64,000 bases of DNA, taken from positions 1 through 64,000 of the forward strand of contig JALGZK010000005.1 of assembly GCA_025774935.1 (NCBI GenBank), written 5' to 3'. Below the pieces are notes generated by a model. It saw only the letters and a list, made by a program, of their open reading frames with translations. It was not told where the DNA came from and searched no databases. The translations under genes and the position numbers were made by a program. This document shows, one piece after another, positions 55,157 through 63,649 of this stretch. The DNA comes from a bacterium (GTDB lineage Bacteria > Joyebacterota > Joyebacteria > Joyebacterales > Joyebacteraceae). Numbering within the stretch: position 1 is the first letter of the stretch; every line of letters begins with the position of its first letter.

Positions 55157-55765
55157 ATGAAGACGCGTCTTGCTATAGCAATTGCGGTTCTTCTGGTCTC
55201 CGCTCCGGCGCTCGCCCTGACCACTTCGTACGGGTGGGAGGACGGCGGGACGATCCTGAGCCAGTTCGGCGACATCACCGCCACGAACGTGGGCGATCAG
55301 GTCCACAGCGGCGACCGCTCGCTCTACCTGGTCGATCAGCAGGCAAGCGGCACGCCTCAGGCGTTCGTGGCCTGGGTGGTCGGACTCACCGACGGCGACG
55401 AGGTCACGGCCTGCTTCTGGCGCTACGACACGAGCCCGGGAGCGTCGCCGTCCTGCAGGATCTGGGGTTCCTACACGGCAGTCGGAGGGACGATCGACGA
55501 CTACGCCGGGAGCGCCGGCGGCAACAACGACTACGGACCCGGCGAGGGCTGGGACGAGGTCTGCCACACGTGGGTCTTCGACTCGGACACCGGCGCCCGT
55601 GACGGGCTCGTCGTCCAGGTGAGAACCTACTCGAGTCCCGGCGACTTCGTCTGGATCGACGACCTCGAGGTCACGGCGCCCGACGGCACGGTGATCCACG
55701 TGCCGACGGTGACGCCGGTGAACGAGAGGACGTGGTCGGGCATCAAGGCCCTCTACGGCCCCTGA
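55157..55765 (+). CDS. Small secreted protein, tandem copy 2 of 54230..54841
   Basis: Near-collinear with copy 1 (GWEDGGTILSQFGDITATNVGDQVHSGDRSLYLVDQQASGTPQ); ends TPVNERTWSGIKALYGP. Confidence 0.8.
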   Translation: MKTRLAIAIAVLLVSAPALALTTSYGWEDGGTILSQFGDITATNVGDQVHSGDRSLYLVDQQASGTPQAFVAWVVGLTDGDEVTACFWRYDTSPGASPSCRIWGSYTAVGGTIDDYAGSAGGNNDYGPGEGWDEVCHTWVFDSDTGARDGLVVQVRTYSSPGDFVWIDDLEVTAPDGTVIHVPTVTPVNERTWSGIKALYGP

Positions 55766-55823
55766 TAGTCGAGCACTCCAGAACGAACCGGACGCACAGT
55801 GATTCTGTGCGCGCACGACCGAG

Positions 55824-55860
55824 GAAGGCTCCGTCGCGCCAGCGGCGGAGCCTTCTCGTT
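55824..55860 (+). terminator. Terminator hairpin
   Basis: AAGGCTCCGTCGC-GCCA-GCGGCGGAGCCTT CTCGTT. Confidence 0.55.
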
Positions 55861-55918
55861 GCAGAACCTCACTCTGCGGTCCCGGACGAAGGAACTTCCC
55901 CGAAGGAGCGGCCAGACG

Positions 55919-55966
55919 CCCGTCCACCACGCCACTTGGGGCTCGATCAAGGCGCTCTACCGGTAG
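55919..55966 (+). pseudogene. Orphan coding tail (remnant) carrying TPVHHATWGSIKALYR-stop
   Basis: In-frame ACGCCCGTCCACCACGCCACTTGGGGCTCGATCAAGGCGCTCTACCGGTAG-type tail aligns to the last residues of 54230 and 55157 products, with no recognisable gene body upstream. Confidence 0.5.
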
Positions 55967-56137
55967 GCAGCGAACCAGGCGAGGGCCGCCCGGACGTCGT
56001 TCCGGGCCTCGTTGACAGCGCTCCTGGACCGTGCTAGATTCGACGGAAACGAGACCCGCCGGGGGAGGGGTACAGCCGCCCCCGGCGATTTCCGGACCCC
56101 GGAACCACCCGATACACAGGAACCATCGGAGGAGACG

Positions 56138-56821
56138 TTGGGCAAGAGGAAGCGCATATCCAAGAAGGGGCTCAAGCACGACGCCCTGCTCGAGACCGCC
56201 GCGAAGGGATCGAAGTTCGTCGAGCACCACCTGAACACGGTCGTCATCGGCGTCATCGCCGTGGTCGCCGTCGTCGCCATCGTGACCCTGTTCGTGCGCT
56301 CACGCCGCGGGACCGAGCTTGCCTCCAGCGCCGCCCTTGCCACGGCCACACAGACTCTGAACTCCGGCCTCACCGCGCAGGCCGCGCAGGAGTTCGAGTC
56401 CCTGATCGCGGAGTACGGCGGAACCAGGAGCGCCGGCGCCGCCACCTGCTACCTCGGCACGATCTACTTCCACGAGGGCAGGGTCGACGAGGCCAACGAC
56501 CTCTTCAACGAGTACCTCGACCGCTTCGGCCCGTCCGGCAGCCTCGGCATCGTCGCCCTCGAGGGGAAGGCGGCCGTCCTCGAGCAACAGCGCGACTTCC
56601 TGGGCGCCGCCGCCATCCACGAGGAGCTCGCTGACCGCTCCGCCGAGATCGAGCCCTCGGCCGTCCGGTACCTCCTGGCGGCCCTCCGGAACTACCGCTC
56701 GGCGGGCGACTGGCCCTCTGTGCAGGACGCCGCCACCCGGATGCTCGACGCGTATCCCGAGAGTCCGCGCGCGCCCGAGGCGCGCGTGCTCCTCGCGGAA
56801 GCGGAGACGCATCCCGGGTAG
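56138..56821 (+). CDS. Membrane-anchored TPR protein (YfgM-like)
   Basis: TTG start at 56138 after GGAGG; HHLNTVVIGVIAVVAVVAIVTLFV TM helix; YLGTIYFHEGRVDEANDLFNEYLDRFG TPR. Confidence 0.7.
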   Translation: MGKRKRISKKGLKHDALLETAAKGSKFVEHHLNTVVIGVIAVVAVVAIVTLFVRSRRGTELASSAALATATQTLNSGLTAQAAQEFESLIAEYGGTRSAGAATCYLGTIYFHEGRVDEANDLFNEYLDRFGPSGSLGIVALEGKAAVLEQQRDFLGAAAIHEELADRSAEIEPSAVRYLLAALRNYRSAGDWPSVQDAATRMLDAYPESPRAPEARVLLAEAETHPG

Positions 56822-56845
56822 AAGGACGTACTCTCCATAGAGTCG

Positions 56846-56889
56846 TCACACGCGCCGCCGGGGGAGACTCGGCGGCGCGTTCGTGTGAC
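56846..56889 (+). terminator. Hairpin downstream of the TPR gene
   Basis: TCACACGCGCCGCCG..CGGCGGCGCGTTCGTGTGA. Confidence 0.5.
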
Positions 56890-56974
56890 CTCACCGCACC
56901 AGCCCAGAAGCCCCAAACGCCCGCGCGGCCCCCGCGTGCCCCCGGGAGCGCCGCCCCGTGGCGCCTCTCTCAAT

Positions 56975-57002
56975 ATGTCGCATAATTCATATTATGTAAA
57001 CT
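56975..57002. other. Putative chromosome dimer resolution site (dif), XerC/XerD target
   Basis: ATGTCGCATAA-TTCATA-TTATGTAAACT; 20/28 identical to E. coli dif GGTGCGCATAATGTATATTATGTTAAAT, right arm identical to the recalled B. subtilis dif right arm TTATGTAAACT; located at the strand switch. Confidence 0.85.
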
Positions 57003-57085
57003 GACATATGAAACGAGGACTGCCCCACCGTTACCGAGGGTCAGCGGCACGCCGCGAGGGCCCGGGCAGACGCCTGGGACGCGAT

Positions 57086-57117
57086 CGCCCCGGCAGAGGC
57101 CCTGCCCTGCCGGGGCG
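57086..57117 (-). terminator. Hairpin downstream of leuS
   Basis: CGCCCCGGCAG (57086-57096) / CTGCCGGGGCG (57107-57117). Confidence 0.4.
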
Positions 57118-57164
57118 CTATGTGCTGGTTCGGTAGGTGGTGCGGATTCGGAGCGGCTGCGCGC

Positions 57165-59660
57165 CTACTTCACCACCAGGTTCACGAGCCGATCCGGAAC
57201 GAAGATGACGCGCTTGAGCTCCCTGCCCTCGAGGTGCTTCGCCACGCGTTCGTTCGACTGCGCCAGAGCCACGACGGCGGCCTCCTCGGAGCCGCGCGGG
57301 ACCTCGACGGTGCCCCTGAGCTTGCCGTTGATCTGGATGGCGATCGTGACGACGTCCTCCCGGGCCGCCTCCTCGTCGAATGCGGGCCACGGCTCCGCGA
57401 AGATCGAGCGCGTCGAACCCGCTCGCTCCCAGATCTCCTCCGCGAAGTGCGGGACCATCGGCGCCAGGAGGAGCACGATGTTCCGCACGGCCTCCCTCAC
57501 GGCCGCCTTCTCGAGCCCCGAGGGCTTCGCCCCGGAGAGACCGTCGACGAGCGCGCGCGTGCCGTTCGAGAGCTCCATGACCGCGGCGACCGCCGTGTTG
57601 AAGTGGAAGTCGTCCATGTCGCGGGTGACCTTGCGGATCGTCTGGTGCGTCTTCCTATGCAGCTTGTCCACGTTGTCAGGGAGCTCGGGAGCCGCCAGGA
57701 GCTTCGCGTCGGCCGAGCCGTTCGACGCGTCGAACGGCCACTCCCCCACAAGATTCCAGACGCGATTCAGGAACCGGTACGCACCTTCGACGGCCGTGTC
57801 GCTCCACTCCGCGTCGCGGTCGGGCGGGCCGATGAACAGCGTGTACAGACGCTCGGTGTCGGCGCCGTAGCGCGCGATGAGCTCGTCGGGCGGCACCACG
57901 TTGCCCTTCGACTTCGACATCTTGGTGCCGTCCTTGTTGATCATGCCCTGGGAGAAGAGCCGCTCGATCGGCTCGTCAAATCCCGTGAGCCCGAGGTCGT
58001 GGAGCACCTTCGTCATGAACCGGACGAAGATGAGGTGTCCGGTCGCGTGCTCGATGCCGCCGATGTACTGGTCGACCGGGAACCAGTGGTTCACGTCGGC
58101 CGTGACGAACGGAGCGCGCTCCTCGTCCGGCGAGACGTACCGGAAGAGGTACCAGCTCGAGTCGACGAACGTGTCGAGCGTGTCGGTCTCCCTCCTCCCC
58201 TTCCCGCCGCACTTCGGACACAGAGCGTCGAGGAAGCTCTCTGATGTTGTGAGCGGCGACTCACCTTTCCCGCTGAACGTGACGTCGGTCGGGAGCAAGA
58301 CCGGGAGGTCCTCCTCGGGAACGGCGACCGGTCCGCACGCGTCGCAGTAGATGACGGGGATCGGCGTCCCCCAGTAGCGCTGCCTCGAGACGAGCCAGTC
58401 GCGGAGGCGGTAGCTCACCGTCCGCCTGCCGATGCCCTTCGTCTCCATCCAGTCGGCGATCTTCTCCAGCCCGTCTCGGTTCGGAATCCCGTCGAACTCG
58501 CCCGAGTTAACCTGGACGCCGTCCTCGACGTAGGCCTCCCCCATCGCGTCGACCGAGAGCGGGTCGCCCGGCCGGTCGATCACCACCCGAATCGGGAGCC
58601 CGTACTCGCGAGCGAACTCGAAGTCTCGCTGGTCGTGGGCCGGGACCGCCATCACCGCGCCGGTGCCGTACTCCATGAGGACGTAGTTCGCCACCCAGAG
58701 CTGGACCCTCTCTCCGTTCACCGGGTTCAGAACGTGGCGGCCCGTCCAGACGCCGACCTTCTCCACGTCGGCGGCGCCCCGCTCGATCGCGGCCTGCGCC
58801 TTGACCTTGTCGGCGAACGCAAGGACCTCGGTCTCGCGCTCGGTCCCGGCGACCACCTCCCGGAGCATCGGATGCTCGGCGGCCATGACCATGTACGTCA
58901 CTCCGAACGTGGTGTCCACGCGCGTCGTGAAGCACGGGAGCGGATCCCCGGTCTCGGCGACCGTGAAGTCGATCTCGACGCCCTCGCTCCTGCCTATCCA
59001 GTTCCGCTGCATGATGCGGACGCGTTCGGGCCAGCCCTCGAGCCGGTCGAGCCCCTCGAGAAGCCTGTCGGCGTAGTCGGTGATCTTGAAGAACCACTGC
59101 TCCAGGTCGCGGGTCCCGACGACGCTGTCGCACCGCTCGCACTTCCCGTCGACCACCTGCTCGTTCGCGAGCACCGTCGCGCACGACGGACACCAGTTCA
59201 CCGACGCGCCCTTCCGGTACGCGAGCCCGTGCTCGAAGAGCTTCACGAAGATCCACTGGGTCCAACGGTAGAAGGAGGGCTCGTGCGACGCGAACTCGCG
59301 GTCCCAGTCGTACCCGATCCCCCACGCCCGGAACTGCTCCTTCATCTTGACGATGTTCTGGTCGGTCCAGACGGGCGGGTGGATGCCCCGCTCGATGGCG
59401 GCGTTCTCCGCAGGAAGACCGAACGCGTCCCAACCCATCGGGGTCAGCACCGACCTCCCCCGCATCATCTCGTAGCGGGCCACCGCGTCGCCGATGATGT
59501 AGTTCCTCCCGTGTCCGACGTGGAGGTCGCCAGACGGATACGGGTACATCACCAGGCAGTAGTACTTCTCCGAAGCGTCGGTGGCGCAGCGGAAGAGACC
59601 GTCGTCATCCCACCGGGTCTGCCACTTCGGCTCGATCTCGGCGAACGGGTAGCGTTCCAT
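57165..59660 (-). CDS. leuS: Leucyl-tRNA synthetase
   Basis: MYPYPSGDLHVGHGRNYIIGDAVARY, GWDAFGLPAENAAI, MSKSKGNVVPPDELI (KMSKS). Confidence 0.97.
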   Translation of the reverse strand: MERYPFAEIEPKWQTRWDDDGLFRCATDASEKYYCLVMYPYPSGDLHVGHGRNYIIGDAVARYEMMRGRSVLTPMGWDAFGLPAENAAIERGIHPPVWTDQNIVKMKEQFRAWGIGYDWDREFASHEPSFYRWTQWIFVKLFEHGLAYRKGASVNWCPSCATVLANEQVVDGKCERCDSVVGTRDLEQWFFKITDYADRLLEGLDRLEGWPERVRIMQRNWIGRSEGVEIDFTVAETGDPLPCFTTRVDTTFGVTYMVMAAEHPMLREVVAGTERETEVLAFADKVKAQAAIERGAADVEKVGVWTGRHVLNPVNGERVQLWVANYVLMEYGTGAVMAVPAHDQRDFEFAREYGLPIRVVIDRPGDPLSVDAMGEAYVEDGVQVNSGEFDGIPNRDGLEKIADWMETKGIGRRTVSYRLRDWLVSRQRYWGTPIPVIYCDACGPVAVPEEDLPVLLPTDVTFSGKGESPLTTSESFLDALCPKCGGKGRRETDTLDTFVDSSWYLFRYVSPDEERAPFVTADVNHWFPVDQYIGGIEHATGHLIFVRFMTKVLHDLGLTGFDEPIERLFSQGMINKDGTKMSKSKGNVVPPDELIARYGADTERLYTLFIGPPDRDAEWSDTAVEGAYRFLNRVWNLVGEWPFDASNGSADAKLLAAPELPDNVDKLHRKTHQTIRKVTRDMDDFHFNTAVAAVMELSNGTRALVDGLSGAKPSGLEKAAVREAVRNIVLLLAPMVPHFAEEIWERAGSTRSIFAEPWPAFDEEAAREDVVTIAIQINGKLRGTVEVPRGSEEAAVVALAQSNERVAKHLEGRELKRVIFVPDRLVNLVVK

Positions 59661-59721
59661 GTCTTCGAAGCCTCGTTCGGCGCGGAGCGCCTTCGCGCCC
59701 CACTGGCGGGTACCCCCGCCG

Positions 59722-59765
59722 CGAAAGAAGACGAGGCCGGCACAGGGACGTTGGTGCCGGCCTCG
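59722..59765 (-). terminator. Rho-independent terminator of the OMPP1-like gene
   Basis: On -: GAGGCCGGCAC..GTGCCGGCCTC followed by GTCTTCTTTCG. Confidence 0.6.
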
Positions 59766-59792
59766 ATATGCGTCGTGCTCGGCAGTCCCTCC

Positions 59793-61151
59793 CTAGAACC
59801 CGTAGGTAAGGGAGAAGCTGGGTATGATCACGTCTTCCAGGTGCTTGCCGAGCTGGTTGTTCGGGTCCAGGATCCTGCCCTGCTCGATGGTCCGCTCGTC
59901 GCTCAGCTGGTACACGAGCCCGAAGTCGACCGTCCAGACGTCCTGCCGCCACCCGACACCGAGTCCGATGATGCTCTTGTCCGTCTGCGGCAGCGCGAAG
60001 TTGTACGTGCTGTCGGGCGCGGGGTTCGGCTGGTTCCGGTATCCGAGCCTCAGCGATATCGACCGCGACAGCCGGTAGTCGAAGCCGATCCCGAACTCCC
60101 ACGTGTCCTCCCAGAGGAACTCGGTGACGTTCGTATCCCCGGGGAGCTCCTCGCTCGTCACGCGAGTGATCTTCTGCAGTTCGCTCCACTGCGTCCAGTG
60201 GGCGTCCGCGGTTACCGTCAGCCCCTCCATCAGGAAATCGCGGTACGCGATTCCGCCGCCGTACCACGGCGCGTAGGTCATCTCGAACTTCTCGTTCTGC
60301 TTCGGCGACTGGAGCTCCGGGACGTCCGAGTCGATCTTCACCCACCCGTCGTGATCCACCGAAATGGGGAGTCTGCCCGTTGCACCGATGCTCAGGAACT
60401 CGGTCGCGCGCCACAGGAAGCCGATCGTCGCGCCGAACGACCATCCGGTCGCGTCCTCCTCGAACTGCCAAGGGTAGATCTCGGACGACTCCGCGTAGGA
60501 GATCTCGTGCCAGCCGCCGTACGCGACCTTCCAGTGGCTGTAGAGCGCGTGGCCGGTGACCCCGACCGAGATGCCCGGCGCGAACTCCTTCGCGAGGGCG
60601 GCCGAGATCATGTACGCCTTCACGCTGGTATCGTAGTCGGGCGGAGCACCCATGACCTTGCGGTAACCCGCCGGATCGTCGGGGAGCGTCGCGTAGTCCT
60701 CGATCAGGTCGTCCCAGACGCTCTGACCGGACCACTTGGACCCGTACTCCGCGACGGTGTACGCTCCGGCTCCCAGCTTCCAGCTCCCTACGTCTGTGTA
60801 GGCGTAGAAACCCGGCGCCCAGTGATGGACGAGGTCCGCGGTCGCCTCGATCTCAGAGCTCACGGGGATGTGGTAGTCCGTCGCCCCACGGAACAGCACA
60901 CGACCCTCGCGGGACGCCATCGGCATGGCGTCGGCGAGCCTCACCGTCACCTCCACGCCCTCGATCTGCGTGATCCCAGCCGGGTTGTAGTGGATCGCGC
61001 TGAAGTCGTCGGCGAGGCCCATGAAAGCGGCGCCCATCGAGGCGGCCTTCACGCCGACCTCGGGCACGTAGAAGCCGTTCGCCAGGGCCACCCCTGGCCC
61101 CAGGACGAGCGCGATGACACACCCAACCACTACGCTGGCGATAAGACGCAT
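59793..61151 (-). CDS. OMPP1/FadL-like outer membrane protein
   Basis: MRLIASVVVGCVIALVLGPGVALANGFYVPEVGVKAASMGAAFMGLADDFSAIHYNPAGITQIEG; C-terminal SFSLTYGF beta-signal. Confidence 0.88.
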   Translation of the reverse strand: MRLIASVVVGCVIALVLGPGVALANGFYVPEVGVKAASMGAAFMGLADDFSAIHYNPAGITQIEGVEVTVRLADAMPMASREGRVLFRGATDYHIPVSSEIEATADLVHHWAPGFYAYTDVGSWKLGAGAYTVAEYGSKWSGQSVWDDLIEDYATLPDDPAGYRKVMGAPPDYDTSVKAYMISAALAKEFAPGISVGVTGHALYSHWKVAYGGWHEISYAESSEIYPWQFEEDATGWSFGATIGFLWRATEFLSIGATGRLPISVDHDGWVKIDSDVPELQSPKQNEKFEMTYAPWYGGGIAYRDFLMEGLTVTADAHWTQWSELQKITRVTSEELPGDTNVTEFLWEDTWEFGIGFDYRLSRSISLRLGYRNQPNPAPDSTYNFALPQTDKSIIGLGVGWRQDVWTVDFGLVYQLSDERTIEQGRILDPNNQLGKHLEDVIIPSFSLTYGF

Positions 61152-61301
61152 TTCGGTTCCTCCTCGCGGCACGCAGGGGCGCGCGTCGCGCGGTCCGGCC
61201 GCAAATATCCAAAGGGGGCGCCCCGAGGCGCTCCCGGCGGGTGGCTAGTCCCTAAGTGAATAGCACAGCGCGAATAGCGCCGTCAAGCCATTTCTGGGGC
61301 C

Positions 61302-62006
61302 TCAGGCCCCGGAGCGGCTCCTCCCCCTCCCGTGGTCGCACTCGAGGCGGACGGGGCACTCGGGGCAACGAGGCTCCCGCGGCTTGCAGACCGCCCTCCC
61401 CAACCGAATGAGATTCACGTGGAGCGAGAGCGCCCGGCGGGACGGAGCAAGCGGCTGGAGGGCTTCGTAGGTCGCATCGCGGCTCTTCGGGTGCCCGACG
61501 ACACCGAGCCTCCCCACGACCCTGTGGACGTGGGTGTCGACTGGCACGACCTCCCGGCCGAGGTCGAAGAGCGCCACGCACGCGGCCGTCTTCGTGCCAA
61601 CGCCGTTGAACCCCCGGAGGTACTCGATGACCTCGTCGGTCGGCCTCTTCCGGAGGAACCCCAGATCGAGCCCGCCTGTCTGCGCCCTGATCTCCCGGAG
61701 GATCGCCTTGATGCGGCGCGCCTTGATCTTCGCGAGACCCCCGGGCCGGATCGCGGCCTCGATCGACCGCACGTTGGCGCGCTCGACCTCCCCCCATCCA
61801 GAGAACCGCTCGCGGAGGAGCTCGTACGCTCGTCCGGAGTTCACGTCGCTCGTGTTCTGGGAGAGGATCGTCGCAACGAGGCTTCCGACGAGGTCGGGAT
61901 CGGGGCGCCGCCGCGGGCGCCCGAACTCGCCTTCGAGAAGCAGGGTGATCCGCTCGACGCGCGCCCTGATCCGGGCGCCGTCTGCGTCACGTGCCGCTCG
62001 CGGCAT
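61302..62006 (-). CDS. nth: Endonuclease III (HhH-GPD, 4Fe-4S)
   Basis: ILSQNTSDVNS, GFNGVGTKTAACVALFDLGREVVPVDTHVHRVVGRLG, Cx6Cx2Cx5C (CKPREPRCPECPVRLEC). Confidence 0.92.
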   Translation of the reverse strand: MPRAARDADGARIRARVERITLLLEGEFGRPRRRPDPDLVGSLVATILSQNTSDVNSGRAYELLRERFSGWGEVERANVRSIEAAIRPGGLAKIKARRIKAILREIRAQTGGLDLGFLRKRPTDEVIEYLRGFNGVGTKTAACVALFDLGREVVPVDTHVHRVVGRLGVVGHPKSRDATYEALQPLAPSRRALSLHVNLIRLGRAVCKPREPRCPECPVRLECDHGRGRSRSGA

Positions 62007-62994
62007 TCCCCGCCCCTCTCACGAGGTCGTACACGAGGAGGCTCACCGTCGGGACCGGAGGCATCCCCCTGCGGATGTCCATGTCAGCACGGTAGAACCG
62101 TTCGACGCCGGCGGCGTACTCCCGCGAGCTCCTGACCCGAGCCAGCTCGCGGACGTCCGGGACCCCCGACAGCAGTCCCCCCTGTCGCCAGCCACCGTAC
62201 CCGCCACCTCCCCTCCCGCCGCCCCGCGCGATCCAGAGGGAGACCCACAGGCCGTGGAGCTGCGAGACGAGCTGCGCGGGTTCCATCCCTCCGTCGACCA
62301 GCTCCTCGAGGAGGGCGAGGGCGTCGCCGGCCTCCCGCGACGCGATCGCGACGGCGAGGTCCCGAAGCGTCGACGCGCGCGCGCCGACCGCCTGTTCGAC
62401 GTCGTCGAGCGTGATGGAGGTCCTCTCCTCGAGAAAGCACGCCAGCTTGTCGAGCTCGTTCGCGATCCGGTTCAGGCTGCCCTCGGTCCAGTCGACGAGC
62501 GCCTCGAGAGCGTCCTGCTCGAGCGTCTTGCCTCTCTCCTTCGCCATCTTCGCCACAAGCTGGCCGAGGATCTCCGGCGCGGGCCTCGCGCACTCGACGA
62601 CCGCGGCCGTCGAGAGGATCGTCCGTTCGAACTTGTTCTTGCCCGACAGTCGCTCGAAGCTCACGAGCGCCAGGCAGGAATTCTCGACCGGGTCCGCCGC
62701 GTAGTCGAGGAGCTTCGAGCGCTCGGAGGGGTTCATCCGCTCGAACTCGTAGACGACCGTGAGGCGGCGTGGGGAGAGCATCGGGGCCGTTGCCGCGTGG
62801 GCGGCCACCGTGTCGGCAGTGGCCTCCCGTCCGGCGAGGCTCACGAAGTCGAAGGCCTCGCTCCCGGGCGCGAGCACGTGCTTCTTCAGGAGGTCGACCC
62901 CGAGGCGCGCGAGGAACGGCTCCTCGCCGTGAAGGACGAGGACGGGCGGGACGGAATCGTCTTTGAGGGCAACCTGGAACTCGGCGAAGGTCAT
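61987..62994 (-). CDS. holA: DNA polymerase III subunit delta
   Basis: VLVLHGEEPFLARLGVDLLKKHVL, RRLTVVYEFERM, TEGSLNRIANELDKLACFL. Confidence 0.88.
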   Translation of the reverse strand: MTFAEFQVALKDDSVPPVLVLHGEEPFLARLGVDLLKKHVLAPGSEAFDFVSLAGREATADTVAAHAATAPMLSPRRLTVVYEFERMNPSERSKLLDYAADPVENSCLALVSFERLSGKNKFERTILSTAAVVECARPAPEILGQLVAKMAKERGKTLEQDALEALVDWTEGSLNRIANELDKLACFLEERTSITLDDVEQAVGARASTLRDLAVAIASREAGDALALLEELVDGGMEPAQLVSQLHGLWVSLWIARGGGRGGGGYGGWRQGGLLSGVPDVRELARVRSSREYAAGVERFYRADMDIRRGMPPVPTVSLLVYDLVRGAGNAASGT

Positions 62995-63127
62995 CGTCTC
63001 GGGATCGCTGTCCGTCCCGGTGGTGGGACGGGCTCGGATGTCGGTTCGGGCCCGATTCTCGCCACGGGCCTGGGCTCGCTCTGCTTCTGGATCAGGGTTC
63101 CGTCGGGGCCGGCCCGGCGCCGGCGCG

Positions 63128-63649
63128 TCACCACCCCTGCACGGTCTTGCTGAGGAAAGACTGGGACAGGTTCAGGATCGCGGCCGCCCTCGCCTCCCCC
63201 TCCGTCGAGAATTCCCCCGTCTCCGGATCGACGTTGTAGACGGCCCATCCCTCGACGTCGCCCTCCCACTCCGTCTCCTTGCTCCGGAGATTGACGTAGG
63301 AGAGCCGGGCGACCACGCGGACCTTGTACTCCTTGGGATTCCCCTGCGCGTCGTAGGAGACCACCGGGCGCTCGTAGCTGACGACCGCCCCCCTCACGAT
63401 GGTGTCGGCCTCCTCCTCCCCCACCACCCGCAGCGTCGCGTTGTCCTGGAACTCCCGGATGATCGCGTCGGTCACATCCTGCTCGAGGCCGAAGTCGAGC
63501 GTCTGGTTCTCGAGGATCGGGACGGCCACGGTCGACGCGCCTTTCGGACCTCGTCCGCCACCCGTCGCCGAGAAGCTGTAGTTGGAGCAGCCGCACGCAC
63601 AGACGATCAGGGCGCACACGACTGTTCCGACCAGGACCGACGTCCTCAT
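63128..63649 (-). CDS. LptE-like lipoprotein (LPS assembly)
   Basis: Lipobox-like VCACGCSNYSFSATGG; STVAVPILENQTLDFGLEQDVTDAIIREFQDNATLRVV. Confidence 0.75.
   Translation of the reverse strand: MRTSVLVGTVVCALIVCACGCSNYSFSATGGGRGPKGASTVAVPILENQTLDFGLEQDVTDAIIREFQDNATLRVVGEEEADTIVRGAVVSYERPVVSYDAQGNPKEYKVRVVARLSYVNLRSKETEWEGDVEGWAVYNVDPETGEFSTEGEARAAAILNLSQSFLSKTVQGW

Noticed and set aside
53165-56230. 1021-aa antisense ORF on - across the small redox and secreted genes
   Set aside because: Opposes several well-supported + genes; low-complexity Arg/Gly/Pro-rich translation typical of high-GC antisense frames.
56973-57009. AT-rich palindrome as a simple transcription-factor operator
   Set aside because: The 11-6-11 layout, match to known dif sequences and position at the strand switch fit dif better, and no divergent promoter is present.
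58635-61259. 874-aa + ORF opposite leuS and the OMPP1-like gene
   Set aside because: Spans two unrelated, well-supported - genes and their terminator; no motif content.
61534-63153. 539-aa + ORF opposite nth/holA
   Set aside because: Shadow of strong - genes.
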